DNA of 64,000 nt from Paralithodes platypus (Eukaryota > Arthropoda > Malacostraca > Decapoda > Lithodidae), in contig CM064481.1 of the NCBI GenBank assembly GCA_032716605.1, positions 22,748,811 to 22,812,810 on the forward strand. The letters run 5' to 3'. Under the pieces are notes generated by a model. It did not search any database. It was not told the DNA's origin and was given only the letters and a program-made list of their open reading frames with translations. The translations under genes were made by a program, and so were the position numbers. The stretch's first letter is position 1; every line of letters begins with the position of its first letter. Below are positions 30,331-38,923 of this stretch, piece by piece.

Positions 30331-31884
30331 AGTTCTCTGGGTCGGCCTCCTTGTTCTCCTTCTCGCCTGGGCGTACCGGGTCGCTCCCCTCCTCTCGGGT
30401 GCTCCCTCGGGTTGTTTTCGCCCTTGCGCCCCTCGGTAGCCGCGAGGGACGTTGGGGGCGGCGGGTTGCGCGGAGGGGTCTCACCTGGAGGTGGACGTCC
30501 AGACCCCCACTCCGCTCTTGTCACCGACAACGGCCCATCTCTTCAGAGGTGGCCCACGTGTTCACTTCCATGCCCGAGCTGGGTAGCGTCGAGGGAGTTG
30601 ACCGCCGGTCACCCGGTTTTCCTCTCCCGTGTCTTTCTGGTTCCGTCGCCGACCTGCGACGCGATGCGACCGGTGGTGGATCTGTTGGCCCTCAACGGGC
30701 ACATCGTGCACCCACGGTTTCGGATGCTGCCGGTACCCCTGGTACGCCTGGCCCTGTGCCCTCTGTCGTGGGTAGTGTCGCTGGCCCTCCAGGATGTGTC
30801 TTGGCTCGTTCCTCTCCATCCTCGCTTCCAGCGATTCTTGGCCGTTCGGACTTCCGATCGTGTGTTCCTGTTCGACGGCCTTCCCTTCGGTCTCCACATC
30901 GCGCCGCAGATCTTCTCCGCACTGGAGGGGCAGGCTCTGGGTCCTCTCCTCAGGAGCGGGCTCCAGCTCCTGTTTTCCTTGGCCGTTTGGTTGGTAGTTT
31001 CGGACGCCCTAGGCCTGTGCATTGGCGACGCCCTCACAGTCGTTCGCAACATCGCACGGTTAGGGTTCCCCTTCGATGTTCCCAAGTCACGCTTGACCCC
31101 GTCGCGTGTCGTGCCATGGGTCGGTCTCGCATGGGTTTTTGTCCGGCGCTACGGTGACCCGGGGTCTGCCGGCCGCGGTGCACCTTCGGTGGACGGTCCT
31201 CGCCGTGTTGCACTCGGTCTCCCTCCCGGGGTGGCTCTGGGACTCGTTCGTGGGTTCGCTGCATTGGGCCGCTCTGCCCCTTCCCTTAGGGAGCCTCTGG
31301 CTACGCCGCCTCCTCCTCATGGGCACCGCGGTGTTTCCGTTGCCCCTATGGATCGGCTCCTGCCGCTCCCGCGTACCGTTCGCCGACGCTTCGGTCGCTG
31401 GGTTGCTCGGGGCTCGCTCTCTGCGGCTGTGCCCTGGACCGCCCCCCCCCCCGCCGACGGTCTGGGTAACCACAGATACGTCGAGCGAGGTTGGGTGAGG
31501 TTCCCAATCGAACCTGGGACGTCCACTTCCCGGCAGATGGGTGGGTCTCCCTCCTCTTACCTGTCTATGCCCTCGGATTGTTGGTTCCTTTGTTCTTCCT
31601 GCGGGACCACGCGCTGGCCCTTCGGGGTACGTCGGTGGCCTTCGGGTTGGACACTCAGACAAGCTGTCCCCTGTTTCCTTATGCGGGGGTCCTCCAGGTC
31701 GTTGACTCTATTGGGGGTCTCGGTGGAGTTGTTCTTCCTCGCGGACCGACACCCCTTCTCCTTGCATGCCTCCTCCCTGCCCGGGCCTGCCACCCTTTGG
31801 GCGGCCGCCCTGTCGAGAGGGCAGGGCGTTCTTGTAGAATGGGCGATGAAACGGACTGTGTTCGCCGACCTCGCGGCTTCCTGA
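30325..31884 (+). CDS. pol: DIRS reverse transcriptase and RNase H region (active-site residues altered)
   Basis: A 519-codon frame with DIRS reverse transcriptase landmarks: RPVVDLLALNGHI near residue 113, VPLHPRFQRFLAVR near 161, FLFDGLPFGLHIAPQIF near 182, then WLVVSDALG and PKSRLTPSRVVPWVGL. The motif A position, normally LDL, reads LAL (codon 30784-30786). The motif C position, normally Y-x-D-D, reads SLAV (30976-30987). All three catalytic aspartates are thus replaced. A later RNase H-like part has ATLWAAALSRGQGV where G-x-N-x3-AD-x-LSR is usual. The frame ends at TGA 31882-31884 but family similarity continues in frame (GVPEVALFAS). Probably inactive. Confidence 0.8.
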   Translation: MCSSLGRPPCSPSRLGVPGRSPPLGCSLGLFSPLRPSVAARDVGGGGLRGGVSPGGGRPDPHSALVTDNGPSLQRWPTCSLPCPSWVASRELTAGHPVFLSRVFLVPSPTCDAMRPVVDLLALNGHIVHPRFRMLPVPLVRLALCPLSWVVSLALQDVSWLVPLHPRFQRFLAVRTSDRVFLFDGLPFGLHIAPQIFSALEGQALGPLLRSGLQLLFSLAVWLVVSDALGLCIGDALTVVRNIARLGFPFDVPKSRLTPSRVVPWVGLAWVFVRRYGDPGSAGRGAPSVDGPRRVALGLPPGVALGLVRGFAALGRSAPSLREPLATPPPPHGHRGVSVAPMDRLLPLPRTVRRRFGRWVARGSLSAAVPWTAPPPADGLGNHRYVERGWVRFPIEPGTSTSRQMGGSPSSYLSMPSDCWFLCSSCGTTRWPFGVRRWPSGWTLRQAVPCFLMRGSSRSLTLLGVSVELFFLADRHPFSLHASSLPGPATLWAAALSRGQGVLVEWAMKRTVFADLAAS

Positions 31885-33190
31885 GGTGTTCCGGAGGTCG
31901 CCTTGTTCGCATCGGGGGTGCCGCGCCAGTTGCCTCTGGACCTCTCCCTCCGGCCTCGCGCTCCGGGGGGGGTCCGGACGCTTTCATGGTCGCCTGGTAC
32001 AGGTGGCGGTCGATATCCATCTTTCCGCCACCAGACGCGCTGTTGATGTGCCCAGTCTTCGCGAAGCTGCGGCTGTACCACGGCTGCGTCTGGCTCCTCG
32101 CGCCTCTGTGGCCGGCACGGACTTGGTCCGTCCGGTTGCCGCGGTGGTGCCCGAGTCCGGTCCCTCTACCTGTCTCCGGCTTCCACTTGGGCTAGGTTGG
32201 GGTCCTGCGGACCTCTTTGGCCTTCGCATCGTGCTTGTTCATGAGGCACGGTGGCTCCCGGTCCCCGGCCGGGCCCTGACTGACTTCCTGCAGCGTTCCT
32301 GGCCGTCTTCTCCTTGGGGGACTTACGGTTCCCGCTGGAGGTCTTTTACTAGGTGGCTACAGGCCACTCGCCTGCCAGTTGGCTCTCCTTCCCTCGTCCT
32401 ACGCTCCTTGTTTCATCTCTTCCGTACACGTCGCTTTCTAGTCGACGCTATACGTACCCACTTGTCTGCCGTCCGGGGGGTTCTTTGGGTCCGTCGCTGG
32501 GCTGGTCGTTCCGCCACAGGTGCTGGATTCCTTCCTGACGGCTGCCTTCCGGGATCGACCGCCTCCGCGCCAGGTCCCTCCGCTGTGGGATCTGGGGCGG
32601 GCTCTGGTCCTTCTGGCTTCCCCCACGTATACAAGGGCCGCTCCGCCGGTTCCGTTGCTCGGGCGTCCACTCTTCCTTGTCGCTCTGGCCACTGGGGATC
32701 GGGTGTCTGCACTAGCGGCATTGTCACGGCCCCGGGACTGCGTGCGATTCTCCCCGTCCTTGCATGGCATCTCGTTCGCCTCCTCCCCACCTTTTGTTAC
32801 CACGCATGGGAGGGAGGCCCCCGTTTTCCAGCCTTTCGCCGTCCAGGCTTTACGGCGTGGGCATCCTCGCCATGTGTTGTGCCCGGTGTCAGCCTTGCAT
32901 TCCTCTGTTGCGTCTGTGGCGCCGCCTTCGGGTACTGCTGTGTGGGTGTCTCCTCGGACAGGTGGGAGGCTCTAGCAGGTGCAGCTGGGCCGCCACGTTT
33001 GTCGGACCGTTCGTGCCCGTCACCCTGTTTGTAGGGGTTCTGCGCGCGATGTCAGATCCTTTGCTGCCTCCTTCCGGTTCCTGCCGTGTCGATCCTTCCC
33101 TGCCTTCGCCTCCGCGGTTTTGTGGTCTTCTATCAATTCCTTCATCTCCTCCTACCTCTCCGTGTCCAGTGTTCGACCCCCCCGGCCGGT
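31885..33190 (+). pseudogene. DIRS tyrosine recombinase
   Basis: The N-terminal core-binding part reads in frame 31886-33034: GTYGSRWRSFTRWLQATRL near 32320 and DAIRTHLSAVRGVLW near 32445. After a frameshift near 32530 the catalytic part continues in frame 32520-32975. There LATGDRVSALAALSR holds the first conserved Arg and a TAG at 32973-32975 interrupts. RDVRSFAAS (33045-33071) follows, then a Tyr in FISSYL near 33150. The usual HxxR reads RxxR (codon CGC 33045-33047). Recombinases of this class integrate circular cDNA. This copy has a frameshift, a stop and a His loss, so it is inactive as it stands. Confidence 0.72.
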
Positions 33191-33655
33191 GATTGCTCTC
33201 GGGGGTCGTGTTTCCTGGTGCTCTGGCGAAGATCCCTGGTCTTCCCCCCTTGTCCCTCGTTCTTTTCCTTTGTTTTTTTGACAAAGGGGGGGGGGGGGGG
33301 GTGTATGGGTTTGCAACACTGGATTGCAAGTTTGGGATTATGTATTGTTCCAGTACATAAGTGTTTTTGCCACATTGAAAATTGTGTTTTGTTCTTGTGT
33401 TAAGTGTTTTTGTTGGTTTTTGAAGAAAAGGGATTTTGGGTACAGTACCTTTTTGGTTTCAGACAAGTCTATGTTTTTGCATTACTATGAATGACGGGCA
33501 TGTGTTAAAACTGTTCTTTTTAGCTACTCCTCAGTTTTTCACTCTTTTATTAAACTCTCTTGTTTACATTGTGTCTTTGTCATTCGTACTTTTGTTTTAT
33601 GCATTGTTTTTTTTGGTAGGTTGGGCTTGGATGTCCTCCTCCTATTTGTTATGCA
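33191..33655 (+). other. DIRS 3' non-coding region
   Basis: The recombinase frame stays open to 33281, with a tail VRPPRPVIALGG typical of the end of DIRS recombinases. From 33286 there is a run of 16 G, followed by T-rich DNA up to the internal complementary region. The composition changes sharply here from A-poor GC-rich to ordinary AT-rich DNA. Confidence 0.6.
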
Positions 33656-33768
33656 GCCTTGACGTTGGATTTGCCAAGACTACTAACAAATTGGGAGGTT
33701 TGACGTACCTCCCAACCTACCAAATAGGAAAACCTACTATTTGGTAGTAGTTTTGGAAAATCCAACGT
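33656..33768 (+). repeat. DIRS internal complementary region
   Basis: 33656-33691 is the reverse complement of the extreme left end (26175-26210), and 33692-33768 is the reverse complement of the extreme right end (34178 back to about 34102, with one mismatch). The join falls within AACAAAT/TGGGAGG. In DIRS-1 this arrangement is thought to template completion of the cDNA ends and circularisation. Confidence 0.92.
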
Positions 33769-33830
33769 ACATAATACCCTCCCTCACGCCGGACCCCTGC
33801 CCATCCGCGTTCTTCTGCTGACGTGAGATG

Positions 33831-34178
33831 TGATGACAAGAGAGGGTCGCTCATGCGCACGTTCGACAGGGATCTGCACATGACGGAACACAGGATGGGC
33901 CTTAAGCGGTAACTAAGGTAAACCCCTTTTTCTTCTCTTCTATGCTTTTTTCACCTTCGGTGGTAGTTTTGGTTAATGTACAACGTCTCCTAGAGCAAGA
34001 TAAGGAGTAGACTCTAGACGTTTTCTTTTTAACCGCGGTTGGAATGACGACATAGCAGTCAAAATAGACAAGTCGTCATTGCAATTAGGTTAATAGCCTT
34101 GACGTTGGATTTTCCAAGACTACTACCAAATAGTAGGTTTTCCTATTTGGTAGGTTGGGAGGTACGTCAAACCTCCCA
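33831..34178 (+). repeat. DIRS right inverted terminal repeat plus 47-bp extension
   Basis: 33831-34131 pairs with the left repeat. 34132-34178 is unique to the right end, apart from its complement in the internal region. The end folds into two hairpins: TACCAAATAG with CTATTTGGTA, and TGGGAGGT with AACCTCCCA. Tract 33769-33830 between the internal complement and this repeat is short non-coding DNA. Confidence 0.9.
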
Positions 34179-35043
34179 GTATAGACAGGTGGGATGCTTG
34201 CCCACAGCGACCAAAAAGACCCTCTGCCAAGCGCTTGTTCAATGTCATTTTGACTATTCTGTGTCATCCTGGTACTCTGCATCATCTAAATCAGCACAGC
34301 ACAAACTTCAGGTCACTCAAAATAAAATGGTTAGGTTCATGCTGAACCTAGGACCCAGATCACATGTTGGCCAGGAACAACTTCAGTCACTAGGTATGCT
34401 CAATGTTTCTGACAGGGCCAAACAAATCAGGATAACTAATGCCTTCAAAATTTTCTATGACAGAGCTCCAAAGTATCTAAAGAATGATTTTGTTAAAGCA
34501 AATGAGAGGAGTGGACATAATACAAGAAACATGATGTTTAATTTTAAGGTCCCGAGAATCCAAGGACAGGGTAAGCAAACATTCTTCTTCACTGCCATCA
34601 AAGACTGGAACGACCTACCCCAGTCAGTCCGTGAAAACAGAACACTGTATTCCTTCAGACGTAGCCTGAAGGAACACCTGAACCGGACAGCGGCGAGAAG
34701 GGAGCACCAAGCTTATGTCTACTACTAAATACAAAATAAGAGATAGACAAACAAAACTGAAATGATTACTGATTACGGATTACTGATATTTACTATAGGA
34801 TGTAAGGTATCTTAAAATAACCCCCAAGAAATACTTTTTCTAAAGTATCTATTTCTTTATCCTCCCCTTTTCCCCAGCTAACCTAATCCCACAAGGACCC
34901 CAATGGAAATACGCCTAACGGCCTTATTGGGCTATCCTTAGTTGGAATTATGCAAGGCTGGTACATGTCATATTTGTAACAAACTATGTGGTACCAACTC
35001 TGTACATTGCTGACTGAATAAATATTATTATTATTATTATCAT
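34179..35043 (+). pseudogene. pol: CR1-like LINE reverse transcriptase C-terminus and 3' tail
   Basis: From the rejoined codon the frame continues to 34728: YRQVGCLPTATKKTL, CHFDYSVSSWYS, then FFTAIKDWNDLP, the usual C-terminus of CR1/Jockey ORF2. It ends with TAA, then about 310 bp of 3' UTR ending in an ATT-rich microsatellite at 35026-35040 as its 3' tail. It is the same reading frame as 22393-26174. The apparent open frame from 34099 starts inside DIRS sequence and is not real there. Confidence 0.87.
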
Positions 35044-35048
35044 TAACG

Positions 35049-35631
35049 TCCTCGTACGTCGACCAAAGTTGAGTTGCGCTGGACTCTCTTCCAAATCTTG
35101 CATAGGCGTATTTCTGTAGTCTAGAATCGCCAAAAACGGATCTTCACCACTCTCGACAGCTTTCTTGATCAGTTTCTTCGCCGTCTTGACCGCTGATTCT
35201 GCTTTACTGTTAGACTGGGGATGATGTGGGCTGCTAGTTCGATGTTCAAAGTCATACTTCTCCGCGAATTCTTGAAATTCTTCACTGCTGAACTGCGGAC
35301 CATTGTCACTAACTAGTACATTTGGCAGTCCATATCTTGCAAAGTGCGCCTTCAACTTCCTGATAACATCGCTTGACTTAGTGCTTTCCAGGTAGTCAAC
35401 TTCCCAGAAATTACTGAAATAGTCCACTGTAACAAGATAGTTGTGACTCTTGATTGTCATAAGGTCTACACCTACTTTCTCCCATGGTCGGCTGGTTTGC
35501 TCATGAGTCATCAGAGGTTCTTTTTGTTGGGCTATAGAGAATGTGTTACAAATTTCACACTCTGAAATGAATTGCTTCATCTCTGCATTCATTCCTGGCC
35601 AAAACAACATTCTCTTGCGCGTCGTAGACAA
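35049..35631 (-). CDS. pol: GypA integrase core
   Basis: The zinc-binding tail (C-x2-C in CEICN) is followed by the D-D-E core: VGVDLMTI near 35475, VLVSDNGPQFSS near 35310 and SNSKAESAVK near 35200. All three acidic residues are present. It ends at the LINE insertion after GRRTRTL, and the remaining C-terminus is at 21760-22284. The upstream pol frame joins through a one-base frameshift near 35610. Confidence 0.87.
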
Positions 35632-37559
35632 CCTTCAACTCCCATATGTGACAAATGTATAGCGGACTTCATCTTCTGACGTAGACTGGTAGGAATTACA
35701 ACACGTTCTCCCTTGAAGATCAATCCATCTTGAAATGACAGTTCTGCTCGTACATTAAAGTATGGTTTCAGTATGGTCTCTACTTCACTCTTGTCTTCTG
35801 GCCATCCTTTGAGAATTATCTCCTTCAATAGTTGCAATGCTTCATCTTCCTCAGTTGCTCGACGGATTTCTTGCAATCGTTCACTTCGGATGGGTACGTA
35901 GTCTGTCATGTTGATCTGTTCAAACACCTCTTCCTGCATATCTCTTGTGTTTTGCAGATAAGCTCTTGATAGAGTGTCGGCTAGATACATTTCTTTGCCC
36001 TTCTTGTGAACAATCTCGACATCATACTGTAGTATCCTCATCAACATCCCTTGCAGTCGTCTTGGTACACTTGACAACGGCTTATTTTGGATAGCTTCTA
36101 GAGGTTTATGGTCGCTCTGGATTGTCGTCTTCCTCCCAAAACAATACTGATGAAACTTGTTCAGTGCAAAGACGATTGTCAAAGTCTCCTTCTCTATCTG
36201 CGCATATCGTGTCTCCGTGTCAGTCAGTGCTCGACTTGCAAATGCGATTGGTTTACCCTCTTGAAGTAACGCTGCTCCTAAACCTTTTTGAGATGCATCA
36301 CATTGAATCTCCAACTTTTGCTCTGGGTTGTAGTACTGTAAGATGGGTGTTTGGGTCATCATCTTCTTGATCCTCTTGAACGCCTCATCGTGTTCTCTTG
36401 TCCACTTCCACTCGGTGTCCTTATGGGTCAGCTTCCTCATAGGCTCCATGACATCCGATAGACTGGGTACAAATTTACTCAAGTAGTTCACCATTCCAGA
36501 CAGTCGTCGTACTGCAGTCACATCCTCTGGTGCTTGCATCTTCACGATTGCTTCAATCTTCTTTGGGTCAGCCATCAGACCATCCCGCGAGATCTTGTGA
36601 CCTAGAAATGTGATTTCTGTACTACCAAGCTCAGTCTTTGCTCTGTTCAGCCTCAGACCCTTTGCTCGGCATCTGTCCAGTAGGTTTCTCAGCTTTGAGT
36701 CATGATCCCTTGCAGCTTCTTCCTCAGTGTCACCAACTCCAAAGACCAAAATGTCATCAGCAACACAAATTACGCCTTGTAGATCATCCAGAACCAATTG
36801 TAGCTTCTGAAAAATTTCGCTACTTACAGCCAGACCAAAAGGAAGTCTGTTCCACCTGTATCTCCCATACGGTGTTTGAAATGTTGTCAGCTTGCGTGAT
36901 TCTTCATCCAACACACAGTGCCAGTAGCCATTCTTGAGGTTAAGCTTGGAGAAAATTTTGGCTTTTGCAAGGTCAGGCAGAATGTCGTCGATTACCGGTA
37001 GAGGATGCATTTCTCTTATGAGTGCTTTGTTCAGAGCTTGAGGGTCAATGCAAATTCTCAGATCCCCCGACTTCTTGGTTCCTGCTACCATTCGACTTAC
37101 CCATTCTGTAGGCTCGTCGACCTTAGTAATGACATTTTCCTGCTCCAACTGCTCCAGTTTCTCTTTAACCTTCGACTTGATGCTCAATGGTACTCTACAT
37201 GAAGGAATTGCAATAGGTTTCACCGACTCATCCACTGTTAGATGAACATTTCCTGGTATCTTGCCAACTTCATCAGCAAATACGTCTTCGTAGTCTGTTA
37301 GGATGTCATTCATTGCACAGATGTTTTCATAGTTAACTGTGATGAATCCCATCTTCTCAGACGCTCGCTTACCAAGAATTGGTGTAACAACCTGTTTTAC
37401 AACAACAAACTCAACAGAATAGTACCTTTGTGGTTGCTTGCAGTTGCGGACATCAATCCTACACTTTCCCAACGGCTGAATTGTAGTAGAGTTCCACATT
37501 TGAAGAGTTCTCACACGGCTGTAGCTCTGTGTCCGGTACCAGATGACCTGGAATGGCAT
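35589..37559 (-). CDS. pol: GypA reverse transcriptase-RNase H
   Basis: A 656-codon frame. The end of protease (about residues 15-70) is followed by the reverse transcriptase, with WVSRMVAGTKKSGDLRICID near 155, motif A near 201-214 and CVADDILVFG at 265-274. The RNase H-like part has QCDASQKGLGAALL near 400, QSDHKPLEAIQNK and LADTLSRA. The integrase zinc finger starts near 640. The metal-binding aspartate of motif A, usually LD, is asparagine (KLNLKNGYW; codon at 36939-36941), a likely inactivating change. The distal ADD is intact. Frameshifts separate it from gag-protease (about 37500) and integrase (about 35610). Confidence 0.87.
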   Translation of the reverse strand: MPFQVIWYRTQSYSRVRTLQMWNSTTIQPLGKCRIDVRNCKQPQRYYSVEFVVVKQVVTPILGKRASEKMGFITVNYENICAMNDILTDYEDVFADEVGKIPGNVHLTVDESVKPIAIPSCRVPLSIKSKVKEKLEQLEQENVITKVDEPTEWVSRMVAGTKKSGDLRICIDPQALNKALIREMHPLPVIDDILPDLAKAKIFSKLNLKNGYWHCVLDEESRKLTTFQTPYGRYRWNRLPFGLAVSSEIFQKLQLVLDDLQGVICVADDILVFGVGDTEEEAARDHDSKLRNLLDRCRAKGLRLNRAKTELGSTEITFLGHKISRDGLMADPKKIEAIVKMQAPEDVTAVRRLSGMVNYLSKFVPSLSDVMEPMRKLTHKDTEWKWTREHDEAFKRIKKMMTQTPILQYYNPEQKLEIQCDASQKGLGAALLQEGKPIAFASRALTDTETRYAQIEKETLTIVFALNKFHQYCFGRKTTIQSDHKPLEAIQNKPLSSVPRRLQGMLMRILQYDVEIVHKKGKEMYLADTLSRAYLQNTRDMQEEVFEQINMTDYVPIRSERLQEIRRATEEDEALQLLKEIILKGWPEDKSEVETILKPYFNVRAELSFQDGLIFKGERVVIPTSLRQKMKSAIHLSHMGVEGCLRRARECCFGQE

Positions 37560-38538
37560 TCACACTTGCCCCGCTGTCGATCTGGAACTTCACTTTATTA
37601 CCGTTGACCATGAGATTAGCCATTATGTGTTTTCCTCTGGATCCGGTCGATACGTTCATGATGTATTCCCGTCCTCTTGAGTTATCTTCTGAGTCGTCGC
37701 TTTCTTCTGTGTCTCCATCTTCTACCGCATGGACTCTGCGCGATGTCTTCTTTTTGCCTCCTGTCGCTGCGCTTCTTGGTGCTCCGCCAGTCGCTGCATT
37801 ACTTGGACATTTCTTGGCATAGTGTCCCATTTTCTTGCATTTATGACATTTGGCATCAGTTGCAGGACAGTTCTTCTTACCCCAATAATGTGCTAAACCA
37901 CACCAGTCGCACTGCGTGAGGTTAGGCTTAGTCTTTGTTGTTTGTGGATTACTCTTCTTCTTGGGTTTTGCACTGAGTTTGTGTAGAGACTCCTGCTTGT
38001 CACTTCGAAATGCTGTCATTGATCTCCTTGAAGTTTCGTAGGCAGTACACATCTTAAGTACAACATCTAGAGTTAGGCTATCCTCCCTAAAGAATTTTTC
38101 CCGAAGTGTATCCTCTTGGCAACCAAAAAAAAATTTATCCCTCAGAAGTTCATCTTGAAGTTCTCCATATCCACAGTGTCTTACCAAAGTCTTCAGCCTA
38201 GTGATAAAAGATTCCAAGGATTCATCTTTCCTTTGCATGCTATCATGAAAGTTGTACCTCGCCATCAGCTGCTCATCTCTTGGTGAAAAATGCTTGTCAA
38301 ATGTTGCATAAGTCAGGGCAGATTCATCTTCTATGCCAAAAGATTCGTAGATATCTAGCAGAATGTCACCTCCAGTCAACAATTTCGCTATTTTAATATC
38401 ATCACTCTTACCCTTCAGACCGTTGCCGATGATGTAAAGATCGAGTTTCTTCTTGTAACGCCTCCACGCCACTGCTTGCTCAATCTCAGACTTGCAGACG
38501 AATAAAGGCTGTCAAGTAGATGCCATGACGTCACTCAT
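37459..38538 (-). pseudogene. gag: GypA gag-protease
   Basis: Same protein as 15137-15943 but longer. It has a capsid-like region, two zinc knuckles near 37905-37830, an acidic/serine linker (EDGDTEESDDSEDN) and the aspartic protease active site IDSGASVNAIPG near 37580. The ATG homologous to the plus copy is at 38538. Codon 9 is TGA (38512-38514), so translation would need an internal start. A 12-bp in-frame deletion relative to the plus copy removes four residues before FDKHFS. It overlaps the downstream frame by 100 bp. Confidence 0.82.
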
Positions 38539-38646
38539 ATCTTTCGACTTTTTGAGGTTAAATCCAAGGATAACTCACTATTTCAGCTGTAGAACTTAGT
38601 CAGCAGTACTTCATTCACACATACACTGCTTACCCAGCTGCCACCA

Positions 38647-38828
38647 TGTTGATATGGGTATATATATCGGGTTCTTAATGAGACACACTGGATAGGGGTT
38701 CACATATATTGGGAGAGTCTGGTTACATGCTTCTTGTCATCAAGGGAGGTTTAGGAAGCCATGCCTTAATATCGGCTCGCCTGTAGATTATATATTGAGC
38801 TTACAATATTATTACCAATATTGTAACA
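38647..38828 (-). repeat. GypA 5' LTR (182 bp) with primer-binding site
   Basis: Reverse complement of 14846-15028 with a few substitutions and a 1-bp length difference; TG...CA ends. The adjacent TGGTGGCAGCTGGG complement at 38633-38646 is the candidate primer-binding site. The right flank, GCAGATTCTGTTATAAG, is GypC sequence, also seen at 47288, so GypA inserted in GypC. Confidence 0.85.
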
Positions 38829-38923
38829 GCAGATTCTGTTATAAGATGGGGGTGATCACTTCCTGGTGGGAGAGGAAGTGGATGAGAAATGGCATGTGCA
38901 GGATGATTTATATAAGAAAAGGT

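Larger units (their letters stand above)
26175..34178 (+). mobile_element. DIRS-type tyrosine-recombinase retrotransposon (8004 bp)
   Basis: Shows the full DIRS structure: inverted terminal repeats of 301 bp (26175-26475 and 33831-34131), a 47-bp extension only on the right end (34132-34178), and an internal complementary region (33656-33768) made of the complement of the left end joined to the complement of the right end. There is no target duplication. Host LINE codons CT at 26173-26174 and G at 34179 rejoin to one codon in frame, with YRQVG continuing. Coding modules in order: gag-like, reverse transcriptase/RNase H, tyrosine recombinase. Such elements insert as circles by recombinase, not by an integrase. 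I did not identify a methyltransferase domain. Confidence 0.93.
22285..35048 (+). mobile_element. Nested CR1-like LINE containing a DIRS element, inserted in GypA
   Basis: Left junction: GypA sequence ends and TAACG at 22285-22289 is followed by LINE sequence. Right junction: the LINE ends in an ATT microsatellite (35026-35040), then TAACG recurs at 35044-35048 and GypA resumes. Reading GypA across the two flanks restores a continuous integrase frame. Without the DIRS insert the LINE is about 4750 bp (22290-26174 plus 34179-35043), near full length, with a 5' leader of about 100 bp. Confidence 0.85.

Noticed and set aside
27783..32803. Many long open frames on the minus strand across the DIRS coding region
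   Set aside because: They overlap in several frames, are R/G/P/E-rich translations of the complement of an A-poor GC-rich gene, and contain no motif; stop codons are simply rare there.
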